From Glandiceps talaboti (Eukaryota > Hemichordata > Enteropneusta > Spengelidae): DNA of 64,000 nt. Each line of letters begins with the position of its first letter. Position 1 is the stretch's first letter. The stretch is taken from NCBI RefSeq assembly GCF_964340395.1, contig NC_135558.1, forward strand, positions 14,795,500 through 14,859,499. The letters are read 5' to 3'. A program made the position numbers and the translations under genes. Shown piece by piece: positions 1 through 10,883 of this stretch. The notes below the pieces were generated by a model. That model was not told the DNA's origin. It did not search any database and saw nothing but the letters and a program-made list of their open reading frames with translations.

Positions 1-713
1 TTAGAATTAGTCAAGAACAAAAGTTTTGCGTCTATAGGTACTTTAACTGGACAAAAACATTTCTTCCAAAATCTAAAACATTTAAAGCTACACTTATAAC
101 ACAATACGACAATAAGTCCCAGTCCAACTACCGCAATAGCATTAAGTAGGATATCGCTGGTTCCGCCGCTAACAACAGTGCCGGCTTCTGTCGCCAACAC
201 GGAGCCAACTGAATCCCACGGTATATTTTGTGCACGTATAGGACTGGCACTCAGAATCGCAAGAGTTATAGAAAGCTGTCTAACCCTAAAAAATAAGTAT
301 ATCACAGCTGAAATGGTTATAACGTTGAAGATGACACTAACATATCCTGGAATATCGAACCAATCAAACCAAGAATCACTTTTAACTAAGGTACTATCCA
401 CATAATTACTAAATTCATCCATGGGAGTTAAGTATATATCGGAATGGTTTCTCAATATCTGTGAAACCCTATTCAATTCCAATTTTAATCTATTATCCCT
501 GAACAAAGACTTATTCCAACTTTCCGTGAACAACTTAATCTGAGGTAGTTGCATAGTTAGTGTGTCATTGAAAGTATAGTCAAACAGTGCCGTGTCAAAT
601 TCCTTGTTATACAACGTAGATAAAACAGGAATATTCAAAATATGTTCATAAGTAATCGTCTTATTAGGCTGGCAATTAGCATCTAGCGACTCAAAATAAT
701 AATAAGTGGACAT
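1..713 (-). CDS. Env-like third ORF of the LTR element (partial, runs off the left edge)
   Basis: An open frame of 237 codons on the minus strand, from an ATG at 713 to the window edge, lies just downstream of pol where an envelope-like gene is found in env-bearing Metaviridae. It has several N-X-S/T sites in its first half, then a strongly hydrophobic stretch (around codons 135-160) and a second hydrophobic segment followed by a Cys- and Lys-rich tail (around 200-225). That pattern suggests a membrane glycoprotein. The family is known to express env from a spliced RNA, so the true start may differ. No sequence family was recognised; the env assignment rests on position and membrane topology. 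Confidence 0.6.
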   Translation of the reverse strand, partial: MSTYYYFESLDANCQPNKTITYEHILNIPVLSTLYNKEFDTALFDYTFNDTLTMQLPQIKLFTESWNKSLFRDNRLKLELNRVSQILRNHSDIYLTPMDEFSNYVDSTLVKSDSWFDWFDIPGYVSVIFNVITISAVIYLFFRVRQLSITLAILSASPIRAQNIPWDSVGSVLATEAGTVVSGGTSDILLNAIAVVGLGLIVVLCYKCSFKCFRFWKKCFCPVKVPIDAKLLFLTNS

Positions 714-807
714 TAAAATGTGCGAGCGACTGTTATAGGGCTTGGTGAAAACAAATATAAATCCCTTAAACTAACTAAGTGAACCCGTTCTGAAGCCGCG
801 CGAACTA

Positions 808-3800
808 TTAAGTAGAGCGTCGTTTGCCTGTAATTACAACCGGATTATCGCGTAAAGATTTAATCGCTTCATCGTTCAGATAAGATTCCGGTATCCATGA
901 ATTGTCAGAACTTGGATACCCCTCCCATTTCACTAAGTATTCCAAAATACCGTTTTTGTGCCGTCCGCGTAAAATCTTATCGATGCGATAATATGTATCG
1001 TCCCCAGCAGGCTCGTTTTCTCCTGCTAAACTATCACTGTCATAATCAATAGGTACTCGTGAAGACGGCTTATTTCGCCTACGTCGATATCTATATCGAT
1101 TATCGTTCGAGTTCCGAATCGAAGCGCTTACAGAAGCCGACTCGCTACTTTGACTTTCTGCGCTCACAGAAGACGAGTCGCTATTTCGACTTTCTGTGCT
1201 CTCGGTTTCTGTTGATGGTGACGTGGGCGCCTGCGAACGGCGAGGGGGAACGAAACCACCCGAATTTTGTGGTGATTCCGTGTCCGTGTCTGTGTCTGTG
1301 TCACCGAGATCGACATCCGGGGTACTACCTTCTAAGGACGTAGGTCGGAGCGAACCCTTCTTTAGTCTGTTATGGTGTACTAATTTAGGATATAACTTTC
1401 CTGAATGAACGTAACGCAATCGATAATTGAGTGGCGGTATGAAATCAGCAATTCGATATGGACCCCTATAATATTTGTGAAACTTTCTAGCTCTCCCTGG
1501 TTTCACTGCTGGGTTATATAAATAAACTATATCCCCTATTGTGAATTCGTGTTGTACAGCTCTCTTGTCATAGTGCTCTTTCATTTTTTTCTGTGCGACT
1601 TTAATGTTGTCCATTGCCATCTTTATTGCAATATTTCGTTTTGATGCTAATTCTTTCAGATGAAAATTGATACTTGCCGATTTGCTAACCGCGGGAAGCA
1701 AGGTAACGTCTAGCGGTAGGCGTGGCTCCATTCCAAACAGAACCGAAAATGGCGAAACACCTGTAGAATGATGTGGCGCTACCCTATACGCGAACAAAAC
1801 TGCCGCTAAGTATGAGTCCCAGTCATCTCCCCGGTCGGCAACAAACATGGAAAGCATTCCAAGTAACGTCGAATTAAACTTTTCGACGATACCCTGGGTT
1901 TGAGGCCTATATGCCGTTCCAAAACGCTTGGAAACGTCGAAAAAACGACAAAATTCGCGCATTATTTGCGAATTGAAACAGGGCCCCTGGTCTGATAAGA
2001 TAACATTCGGAAAACCGTAATTCGTGAATATGTGCTCGAATAAGATGTTAGCAACTGTAACTGCTGTCATATTCTTAGTAGGAAACGCCCATGCAAATTT
2101 CGATAAGTATTCCGTAATAACAAGAACATAGCTATTCCCTGATTTAGTAACATGAAAAGGCCCACAGAAATCAATAGCTATCCTATCAAATAATCCTGTA
2201 ACTGGAATCGGCAATAAAGGAGCGCGTATTCTATGCCCCGGCTTACGCATTTGGCAATGTACACAACTATTAACGTATTTATGAACGTCTTTAATAAGTG
2301 TATCCCAAAAGTAACGTTGTCTGATGACACCCAGCGTTTTTAGAACGCCTAGATGTCCACCAGTAACATCATCATGCAATCTCCGCAAAATCAAAAGTCG
2401 TAAATCCTTAGGTACAACAAGCTGGCGCCGTATGTCTTTATCAGATTTATTGCTATTAGGCGTCCAGAAATGATACAGAACTCTGTCAATAATCATGTAA
2501 TTGGCACTTATGCTTGCTATGCGTTTAGCATGCCTATCATCAGTCGGTAAGTCACCCGATTCAAGAAAGTCAATCAGCGGTCTTAGATGATTGTCGTTTC
2601 TTTGCCTATCAGCTATTACACCTGTCCTTCTGACATCATTCATGTCATTAACACCTATTAGTTCGTCATCGGAATCTAAAGTCAAACAAGTCATGTCGTC
2701 AACGCTATTTTCATTGCTAATAGTAAACAAGGTTGGTATGTCAACTACAGGGTCATTGTCAACACTTTGCGTATTAACAACGTCACCTTTATTACTACTG
2801 GATTCCTGCACTATCTTATCAGTAGAAGGTACCTGGACACATTGTGTATTTGAGGCCGCTGGAGCCGTTTCAACAGAAGTTACATCAGAATTATGAATTC
2901 CGTCATCATAAACCCTACGTGATAATGAATCTGCATGGGGAATTTTGCAGCCCGATCTGTGCACGATGTCAAAATCGAAACCTTGAATTCTGAGTACCCA
3001 TCGCGCTAAACGCCCCGAAGGTTCCGTAGTCTTAATCAAATAGGGAAGGTTAGCATGATCTGTAATAACCGTAAAATGAACAGAATGCAAATATTGCTCA
3101 CACTGCGAAAGAGCGTGAATCAAAGCTAGAAATTCCCTTTCCGTAACTGTATAATTCTGTTGTGGTTTCGACAGCGCCCTGCCACCATAGCATATAGGTT
3201 TTTCCACACCCTCCTGAATTTGAGCTAACACATAACCTACACTAAAACTACTCGCGTCCGTATATAGAATAAATTCCTCATTAAACCGTGGATGCGCTAG
3301 TACAGGAGGTGAGATTAACGCCGTCTTTAGTGTATCAAATGCTATTTCACAATCACGTGACCAAACAAAGTCGACGCCTTTCCTTAATAGACCATGCAAT
3401 GGATGCGCAATCTTGGCAAAATCCTTAATAAACTTTCTATAGAAATTAGCCAAACCCAGAAATGACTTTAATTCTGTAACCGATTTTGGTGTGGGGAAAT
3501 TCTTGACAGCTTCCAATTTAGAAGGATCTGCCATGACCCCGTGTTCGTTGACCCGGTGACCTAGAAATTTGACCTCGCGCCTACCAAAAACGCACTTCCG
3601 TGGTCCTAACTTTAAATTGGCTTCGCGTAAACGTGTAAGAACTTCATCAATATGAATTAAATGATCTTCAAATGTTGCTGAGAATGCTAAAATATCGTCC
3701 ATGTAGGCGCAGCATGAGTCGTTTAGCAAATTTATTAGAACGAACTGTATTGTGTTTTGAAAACTTGCCGAACTATTCATCATTCCCATAGGTAACACCT

Positions 3801-5109
3801 TGAAAGCAAACTTACCGTAATGAGAGACAAAGGAAGTCTTATGTACATCGTCAGGATTTATAGCTATTTGCCAAAATCCCGAACTAAGGTCTAGGGTCGA
3901 AAAATACTTTGGACATTTACTCCCAATTATATCTAAAGTATCTTTTATCCCAGGAAGAGGGAAAGCAATGGGTTCTGTAATAGAATTTATCATCCTATAA
4001 TCTATAACCATACGAAATTCACCATTTGGTTTACGTACTAGTAAAACCGGAGAACTGTAAGGAGAAGTAGAGGGAACTACCAAACCCTGGTCTAACAACT
4101 TATCAATTTGTCGTTTAATTTCCTCACGCTTATCTGGAGAAGCTTTATATGGAGGGCGAGATACGGTCTTACTACCTGGTTTTAAATTGATTCTATGCTT
4201 AATTATATCACAATATCCCAAGGTGTTTGTGTCATCAACGAACGCATCCTTATTTTTCCATAATACCTGTTGTAACTGCAATACCTGATCTGAGGTTAAA
4301 GTAGAATCTTCAAAATCAAATGCCTTTAAAAACTCCTGTTTACTTAACCTATTTGGACGTACAACTGGCCCGTTGCGACTAACATTAGTATCAAAAGTAT
4401 GGATATCAGTACCATCTGGCAAAATTCTGAAATTACCTAAACGGGTACCCCTCCTCAATTTTACAGGCGTATCCCTACAATTCACTAGTCTAACCGGAAC
4501 GCGCCCATTCTGCACAGCACCTAAAACTCTCGCAGTAGCAATACCAATGTGAGCAAGCGACATTGTGTTTGTAGTATGACCTACTATACCGTTAGGGTAA
4601 TTCCCACGAACACGCGCCGATATAACACACTCTGAACGAGCAGGTATAGAATATGTCTTAGACGCGCGTATAAGGGACGATGGACGTAAAGTAACTTTGC
4701 GCTTCATAAAATCAATAATAGCTCCATTTCTACGTAAGAAATCATGGCCTATAATTAAATCCTGCTTCAATTCTTTGAGGACATAGACTTGCATAGTAAT
4801 CGCACGATTAGTAAAGAAAACAGGAATTCTAAGACATCCTAAAATAGGCAAAGTACGCCCATCTGGCAAAGTAACTATCTTATAACTTGATTTGAAAAGC
4901 TTACACTTTCTTAACTTACGAATATTATTTAACAAAGACTCTGAAATTATTGATACATCGGAACCTGTATCTATAAGTGCTGAAACTTTACGATCAAAAA
5001 TACGCACATTAATTAAATTATCATTTACAATCATCGACTCTGGCAAATTAACACAATTGAGATTTAAAGATACTCCGTTGCGAGATTTCTCATCTGACTG
5101 CTTATACAA
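808..5109 (-). CDS. pol: Pol polyprotein: protease, reverse transcriptase, RNase H, integrase, chromodomain
   Basis: 1433 residues. A retropepsin-like protease motif LIDTGSD is at about residue 45. The RT has the YMDD box at about 470 within a complete palm. An RNase H with ILYTDAS follows at about 640. The integrase has an H-H-C-C zinc-binding module (CVHCQM near 985) and a DDE core that includes AIDFCG and LSDQGP. After a Ser-rich linker, a chromodomain (YLVKWEGY) sits at about residue 1375-1415; in chromoviruses this domain directs integration to particular chromatin. Pol begins 17 bases after the end of gag, in another frame; Ty3/gypsy elements commonly express pol by ribosomal frameshifting. 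Confidence 0.96.
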   Translation of the reverse strand: MYKQSDEKSRNGVSLNLNCVNLPESMIVNDNLINVRIFDRKVSALIDTGSDVSIISESLLNNIRKLRKCKLFKSSYKIVTLPDGRTLPILGCLRIPVFFTNRAITMQVYVLKELKQDLIIGHDFLRRNGAIIDFMKRKVTLRPSSLIRASKTYSIPARSECVISARVRGNYPNGIVGHTTNTMSLAHIGIATARVLGAVQNGRVPVRLVNCRDTPVKLRRGTRLGNFRILPDGTDIHTFDTNVSRNGPVVRPNRLSKQEFLKAFDFEDSTLTSDQVLQLQQVLWKNKDAFVDDTNTLGYCDIIKHRINLKPGSKTVSRPPYKASPDKREEIKRQIDKLLDQGLVVPSTSPYSSPVLLVRKPNGEFRMVIDYRMINSITEPIAFPLPGIKDTLDIIGSKCPKYFSTLDLSSGFWQIAINPDDVHKTSFVSHYGKFAFKVLPMGMMNSSASFQNTIQFVLINLLNDSCCAYMDDILAFSATFEDHLIHIDEVLTRLREANLKLGPRKCVFGRREVKFLGHRVNEHGVMADPSKLEAVKNFPTPKSVTELKSFLGLANFYRKFIKDFAKIAHPLHGLLRKGVDFVWSRDCEIAFDTLKTALISPPVLAHPRFNEEFILYTDASSFSVGYVLAQIQEGVEKPICYGGRALSKPQQNYTVTEREFLALIHALSQCEQYLHSVHFTVITDHANLPYLIKTTEPSGRLARWVLRIQGFDFDIVHRSGCKIPHADSLSRRVYDDGIHNSDVTSVETAPAASNTQCVQVPSTDKIVQESSSNKGDVVNTQSVDNDPVVDIPTLFTISNENSVDDMTCLTLDSDDELIGVNDMNDVRRTGVIADRQRNDNHLRPLIDFLESGDLPTDDRHAKRIASISANYMIIDRVLYHFWTPNSNKSDKDIRRQLVVPKDLRLLILRRLHDDVTGGHLGVLKTLGVIRQRYFWDTLIKDVHKYVNSCVHCQMRKPGHRIRAPLLPIPVTGLFDRIAIDFCGPFHVTKSGNSYVLVITEYLSKFAWAFPTKNMTAVTVANILFEHIFTNYGFPNVILSDQGPCFNSQIMREFCRFFDVSKRFGTAYRPQTQGIVEKFNSTLLGMLSMFVADRGDDWDSYLAAVLFAYRVAPHHSTGVSPFSVLFGMEPRLPLDVTLLPAVSKSASINFHLKELASKRNIAIKMAMDNIKVAQKKMKEHYDKRAVQHEFTIGDIVYLYNPAVKPGRARKFHKYYRGPYRIADFIPPLNYRLRYVHSGKLYPKLVHHNRLKKGSLRPTSLEGSTPDVDLGDTDTDTDTESPQNSGGFVPPRRSQAPTSPSTETESTESRNSDSSSVSAESQSSESASVSASIRNSNDNRYRYRRRRNKPSSRVPIDYDSDSLAGENEPAGDDTYYRIDKILRGRHKNGILEYLVKWEGYPSSDNSWIPESYLNDEAIKSLRDNPVVITGKRRST

Positions 5110-5126
5110 TTTTCGTCTCGCAACGT

Positions 5127-6272
5127 TTACCCGTTTTTTGGAAAAGCATATCGTGCACCATTTCTATCACAAAATCTGGCCACATGGCCTATCTCCCCGC
5201 AATTGTAACACCCACGATCAGGATTTGCATAACAATTAGGACTTGAATGCCCTGGCTTATTACAAAATTTACAAATCTGCTTAGCCGTATTAACTTGTCG
5301 ACCGCCATAACGTGGAGTTACTACTGGCGGTCTATTTACGTTAGAATAATTATAGCTCTGGCCTACCCGTGACCGTGGTCCAGCGTTTGCGTAGGGTTCT
5401 TGTCGTATTTGAACAGGCGCTGCTGGTACAGGGAGGGGCGTCACCGCCGCTGCTGATAGCTTCTCATGTAGAACTTCATTCTGTTTTAGCAAAGAGTCGA
5501 AGGCTTGTTGTAAAACCTCTGTAGACGTGTCGGAAGTACGACCAGTTTTCAGTACTTTGACATCATCGTCGAACCGTTCTACCACTTCTGCTGTTCGGGC
5601 GAAAGCCACGGCCTCCTGGAAATTGACCGGATCTCTGTTGACTACCGTACTACGTATAGACGGTATTAACCCCTGTAAAAATAAACTAAAAAGCTCGTTA
5701 TCATTTCTGTTATAACGATAGCACATATCCCTTAAACGTGAGGCATATTTTTCGATTGTTTCTTTGTCCATTTGCTTAATTGTTCTTAGCTCTTGATCTA
5801 TACGCCACTGTGGTGCTCTGTTCTGGAATCGTCCGATGAAAGCTGCACGCATGTTCTCCCAGTTGTTCGCCAGGTCGTCAGGCAAGGACGTGTACCATCT
5901 CTCTGCTTCACCAGACATAAGCAGACTAAAAATATTCAGACGTTGAATATTGTCAAACTGCTTAAGGACGACATATGCATCAAATTTACGCAACCATCTG
6001 GTTGGTATTTCATCTTCCTTCCCATAAAATTGAGGTGGTATGATATCGTTACCCACCGTCAAATTCTGCATTCTGTTGACAATGCGTTGTAGCTCTTGGT
6101 GAACCAGCCGTGCGTCTTGCCGCTGGCCTTGGTTGACCTCTGCTCCATTGTTTTCTGGCTGTGGAGCTTCTTGCTGGATATTCGGGTCTGCTTCTGCCAT
6201 TACTGTAGGTGGCCGTTGACAAGGATGTAAATGTCGTTTTCTTCTCAGTCTTCTACCAGAACGTAATAACAT
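5127..6272 (-). CDS. gag: Gag (capsid/nucleocapsid) of the LTR element
   Basis: 381 residues. The central part has the retrotransposon Gag capsid signature (RWLRKFDAY, then a RWYTSLPD-like stretch and a long helical region ending in LFLQGL). The C-terminus has two CCHC zinc knuckles, CKFCNKPGHSSPNC and CYNCGEIGHVARFC, typical of RNA-binding nucleocapsid. The basic N-terminus begins LLRSGRRLRRKR. It is the first gene after the LTR, as expected. Confidence 0.94.
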   Translation of the reverse strand: MLLRSGRRLRRKRHLHPCQRPPTVMAEADPNIQQEAPQPENNGAEVNQGQRQDARLVHQELQRIVNRMQNLTVGNDIIPPQFYGKEDEIPTRWLRKFDAYVVLKQFDNIQRLNIFSLLMSGEAERWYTSLPDDLANNWENMRAAFIGRFQNRAPQWRIDQELRTIKQMDKETIEKYASRLRDMCYRYNRNDNELFSLFLQGLIPSIRSTVVNRDPVNFQEAVAFARTAEVVERFDDDVKVLKTGRTSDTSTEVLQQAFDSLLKQNEVLHEKLSAAAVTPLPVPAAPVQIRQEPYANAGPRSRVGQSYNYSNVNRPPVVTPRYGGRQVNTAKQICKFCNKPGHSSPNCYANPDRGCYNCGEIGHVARFCDRNGARYAFPKNG

Positions 6273-6300
6273 TAAGTGGACCTGTTGGATTTTCCACCAG

Positions 6301-6643
6301 TGATGCGAGTCGTAGAGTTGAACGGTATAAGTATGGATAGTTCAGATGTTACACTCTAGCACTCACACTCTCATACTCTCGTACGGGATCGTTCAGGTCC
6401 AAGTCGGGAATTAGTCACAACTGAGAAGATATTTCGGCTTGCCAGAATCACCTACCCGAGTGCTCGTCTCTCGTGAGCTCCTCTCCTGATTCTGAATGTT
6501 TTATTCTCATCTAAAGTATACTTCGAATACAATGGAATTTACACAACGACTATATAAATAGCAAGTCACACCCTAAGATCATGCCATCATAAAAGTTATT
6601 ATATACTTTTCTCTAACCAATCATGTGAATTACAGTTACATCA
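6301..6643 (-). repeat. LTR of the Ty3/gypsy element (5' LTR relative to the element)
   Basis: A 343-bp block flanks gag on the outside. Read on the minus strand it starts TGATG and ends CATCA, a 5-bp inverted end of the usual TG...CA type. It contains a TATA-like CTATTTATATAG near 6550 and an AATAAA near 6510, in the order expected for U3-R-U5. Just inside, a TGG-initial sequence at about 6287-6299 is in the place of a primer-binding site, but I could not match it to a tRNA. The boundaries are inferred because the partner LTR is outside the window. Confidence 0.7.
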
Positions 6644-7035
6644 TGTTTGCCCAGCTTCGTCATCGCCAGTCTATTTCTGACCTATGGCCTATAATGCCGA
6701 AAAGTAGAATTTATTCCCATAATTCCGAAATACGATATTTTGGATCGTAACATAAACATCATATATAAATTGCTGTCGAAAGTAGGTCAAGTAGGTGGTA
6801 TGGGGCGTTATTAATAGTTCAATGTGGGATAAAAAAATTAAATACTTTACTTTGGGGATGGGCTTTTTTGAGTCATTTTTAGTTCTCATCCTAAAAAAAC
6901 GATTTTACTTGTAATGGATCTGTTTTGTACCACTAAATACAAATATTTCTAAAAAAAAAATATCATCAAATTGAAAAATGGAAGAATCTCCGCTATAGTA
7001 GATGTATGTCACTAAAAAAAGTAAAGTGTCAACAA

Positions 7036-7510
7036 GACCTACACATTGTCTTTGTATTCATAACTCTACATACTGCCTTTGTATTCATAACACTACATAC
7101 TACTACATATTGTCTTTGTATTCATAACACTACATACTGCTACATACCGCCTTTGTATTCATAGCAATACATACTAATGCATACTGCATTTGTATTCATA
7201 ACATTACATACTACTACACACTGCCTTTGTATTCGTAACACTACATACTACTGCATACTGCATTTGTATTCATAACATTACATACTACTACATACTGCCT
7301 TTGTATTCATAACACTACATACTGCTACATACCGCCTTTGTATTCATAGCACTACATACTGCTGCATACTGCATTTGTATTCATAACACTACATACTACT
7401 ACATATTGTCGTTGTATTCATAACACTACATACTGCTACATACTACATTTGTATTCATAACACTACAATGCATGCTACTGCATACTGCCTTTGTTTTCAT
7501 AACGCTACAT
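7036..7510. repeat. Minisatellite, unit about 37 bp, roughly 12 copies
   Basis: Imperfect tandem copies of a unit that contains TTTGTATTCATAACACTACA followed by tactactacatactgc. Units differ by point changes and by presence or absence of a tactac triplet, so the period varies between about 27 and 42 bp. Confidence 0.9.
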
Positions 7511-7629
7511 ACTTACTACTATTATATTGATTTGAAATTGACTGTGCTGTCGATTTTTTTTTTCAATTTTGACAAATTTAGTTCAAAGGGGATGTGGGTG
7601 GGATCTGAGGCCTTACTAAAAGTTTTTTT

Positions 7630-7772
<143 letters not shown>

Positions 7773-9354
7773 TTTTCAATGTTTGACGGAAGATAGAACT
7801 ACTTGATTGTATGTGCCTACCCCGTGGATGTCAAAGTGGTATCAAATCATATCGTTAAGGTTAGCACTATAGCACTAGTCTACTATGTCTCAGATGACCT
7901 TGAGGCGTGGCTATGGATGGGGTCCCCAGTCTGTAAGTTACGCAGTGACGAGGCGCCCTCACACATCGGAGGAGGCCGGTGACGGCGGAACGCCACGGCA
8001 TATCTTACAGTCTATGGGGGTCCGTGGCCGATTTGAAAACTGAGCCTGAATGCCACGGTCAAAAGTCAAAGTCTCAAAAGAAAGATTACATCTAATAATA
8101 TATGGATATACACTTGAAAAGAGGTTCCATATACATGCATTAAAATTATTGAGCTATGCAATAAATTCAACAATAATATTGTTCACTACATATATCTAAA
8201 TATTGATTTTTAACTACAGATACGGTCGCCATATATTTGTGTATCTCGCAAAACAAAGTCACGTGCATATGTATGAAATTGGATATTGCATCTCTGAGAA
8301 ATAACGTATAACGGACGCATGGGTGGACGGACAGACAGACAGACAGACGGACAGACGGAAGGGGCCCATTGTAATAGTACGAAAATTTGGAGCCCCAGCA
8401 TAGAAACTTGCAATGCTGTATACTCGGAACAAGTGAAAACATAACCATAATTATTGTTATTGTTGTTGTTGTTGTGGTTTTTTGTACACAACATTTGTGG
8501 ATTTTCACATGAGATACTTCGAACCCAGACTCCGAACACATCCGGTTGTAAAAATAGTGGCTCCCTTAAGCTTATGATTATTAAATACCAATGTTCAGTG
8601 GGTGACCTTGTATGTACTTTTGACGTTGGAGAGATATCCATCCACGTCTATATTGGTACCATTGTCCATATATCTACTGTGTTTATACAGTCTGTTATAC
8701 TATAGATGGCCAAGGAATCCGGACAGTGTGACATGGACAGTGGCGGTAAGTATTTTATCTGGGTATAGTAGGACATTTATGGAGTTGGTTTGTACATGGA
8801 GGTCCGGAATGGCGGTATATACATCAGGCGGCCTTCTCTCACATACCTCCATGGTTTCTGATATAGTAGTGATAATTAGATACGTGTAAAAAATATCCGT
8901 GGAGATACATGCCTTAGAGGTCGACGTGTCCTCCATTTTGGCGGAGCGCATACATTTCGCAGAGTACTAGTATATTTCCTTATTTGTCATGCAGGGGTTA
9001 TGACTATATATGTGTTGAACTCGAAAAAGTAGTACAGTGGTTTGGGGCAGTTTTTCAGTACCCGCACTTTAAGAGTATTCTATAATATGGTACTTGTCAA
9101 CAAATTACATAATTGTTATAAAAACTGAAAGTATATTTTTATATGTTTCTATCGCGATCAGGGTTAACGTTTATCCGTTTCTTCCGAGCGGTAGACATTC
9201 GTGACTGTATTATTCCAGCCGTACGAAATCACGTACAATGTACATTGGATTTAGGTGAAAGGTCACTGTAAGACAGTGCGCCATTTACGCTCACAACGAG
9301 AGTATGACCTTGGGAGGCTACTCCCCTTATTTGAATATGTCTAGGGGTGCGTTT

Positions 9355-9610
9355 TCTAGCCCTTTGGTCTAAAATGGGGTCATTTCTTTCGAGCTGAAAA
9401 GTCTAAAACGAGGTCCACTTTTTTGAATTTTTTTTTTCATTTTGCTTGGTGTCCATTGCCCTTTACCAATATTCATAACTGCCATTATTATGGTCCTAAA
9501 ATGTTGCCTCTAAGGAAAGTGTATTTAGGTCTAAACTTTCATCTTTTAAAACACCTGTAAAGGTCTAAAATGGGGTAATGATTTTTGGTCAAAGTGGGTC
9601 TAAAATGGGG
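9355..9610. repeat. Cluster of GGTCTAAAATGGGG-like repeats
   Basis: The motif GTCTAAAATGGGG or close variants occurs four times (near 9367, 9400, 9562 and 9599) in an otherwise unremarkable stretch. It may be a diverged interspersed repeat; no ORF accompanies it. Confidence 0.5.
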
Positions 9611-10195
9611 GCCTATATATGGTTTCCATCTCTGGCCACACACCTGGACCAGAGCTGGCCACAGGTTCCACCCCCACAACTTTGGCCTTCATGTTATCAT
9701 ATGTAATCTATGATAACATAGGAAAAAACAGACATATCACGTCAGGCAGATTCACAGCGATAATGTCGGGCCAGTAATGACCGCTGGAGACGTAGACTAA
9801 AATGAATCTTCTGTGACAGAAAATGTACATACTAAAACTTTGAACTTATATTGTTGTACTACAGTCACTACAAAAACAGACCTCGTATGATGTTGAATTA
9901 TATTTTAATAGTTTTATTTCTGTCCCCTTATTGTATCCGAAATATAACTTACTATAATTGTTAAAAAGAATTGGTGACAACTAGAAACATTCTTTATCAG
10001 GCTTTAAAGGAGCTGAAAGTCCTTCTCCTTTAATAACATATCATAAATACACAGCACATGACTGGATGCACTCATCACCTTTAATGGAATAACAATCCTT
10101 CGTAGAAGACAAAGTCCCCCCACCCCCACACACACACGCTTTATTTCTGTGTAACTAGTAGAAACGAATGAATACATTTAATCAAGGGCTATAAG

Positions 10196-10275
10196 GTAAA
10201 AGCCAAAGTCAAATACTATAGGTAAAAGTCTTGGTCAAAATACTATAGGTAAAGGTCGAGGTCAAATACTATATA
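10196..10275. repeat. Short tandem repeat, about 30 bp x 3
   Basis: Three copies of a unit containing GGTAAAAGTC...GTCAAATACTATA run head to tail. No function is visible. Confidence 0.75.
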
Positions 10276-10883
10276 AACGTAGTAACAGGAGGATTATAGG
10301 TGATAATACAGGGACACTGTTTGAATTAGATAATAATAATAATAAATTCTTATCAGTGCATTACGCAACAGCCTCAATGCGCTTTACAATACTGGAAAAT
10401 GTGTTTTGTTCCTGAGCTAGTGTACAAATGGACAATATATGGTCATCATTCAGTAAAACGTGATACACAGCAATATAGCACATTATGTACCACCACTGCA
10501 CACGATTTGAAAAAAATACATATATCAAAGTGTCTACAGTACACATAGCACAAAATGCAAGAAATAGCTTTAATTTGGTAATTGGCCATGAAGGTGAATA
10601 TTAAAGATAATAGGAAAGGTCAACGATTTACAAGAATAATACTATTAATACTGGAAGACACGTGAAATATCTGTGTGTATTCATATTTATTTAGTTATGC
10701 TGTAAAAAGTGATTTTCTACCATAAATATGGCTGCCATTTAGTGAGTTTTCATGAAGGACAAGGTCAAATGTGATATCAGTAGAAGGTCACATCTATGTG
10801 GTGTAAAATAAAATAAAATAAAATGTTCAAATTTTTAGAAGTTCAGAATCAACTTTCATTTTATTTGTTTTCTTTCATTTCAG

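Larger units (their letters stand above)
1..6643 (-). mobile_element. Ty3/gypsy-type LTR retrotransposon with chromodomain and env-like frame (left end outside window)
   Basis: On the minus strand, in order: an LTR (6301-6643), gag (5127-6272), pol (808-5109) and an env-like frame (713 to the left edge). The domain order protease, RT, RNase H, integrase places it in Ty3/gypsy (Metaviridae-like); the C-terminal chromodomain is the mark of chromovirus-type integrases. It looks whole where visible: each frame is long and open and no breaks were seen. The second LTR and target duplication lie beyond position 1, so LTR divergence cannot be used for dating. The open frames suggest a young insertion (inference). 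Confidence 0.95.

Noticed and set aside
8167-8705. Overlapping frames of 83-143 codons on both strands.
   Set aside because: They overlap a GACA repeat, have no conserved motif and no coding signature.
10823-10883. In-frame ATG at 10823 as the start of the sulfotransferase-like protein.
   Set aside because: The sequence before 10884 is a pyrimidine-rich intron end with a clear AG acceptor, and the residues encoded before it look like noise.
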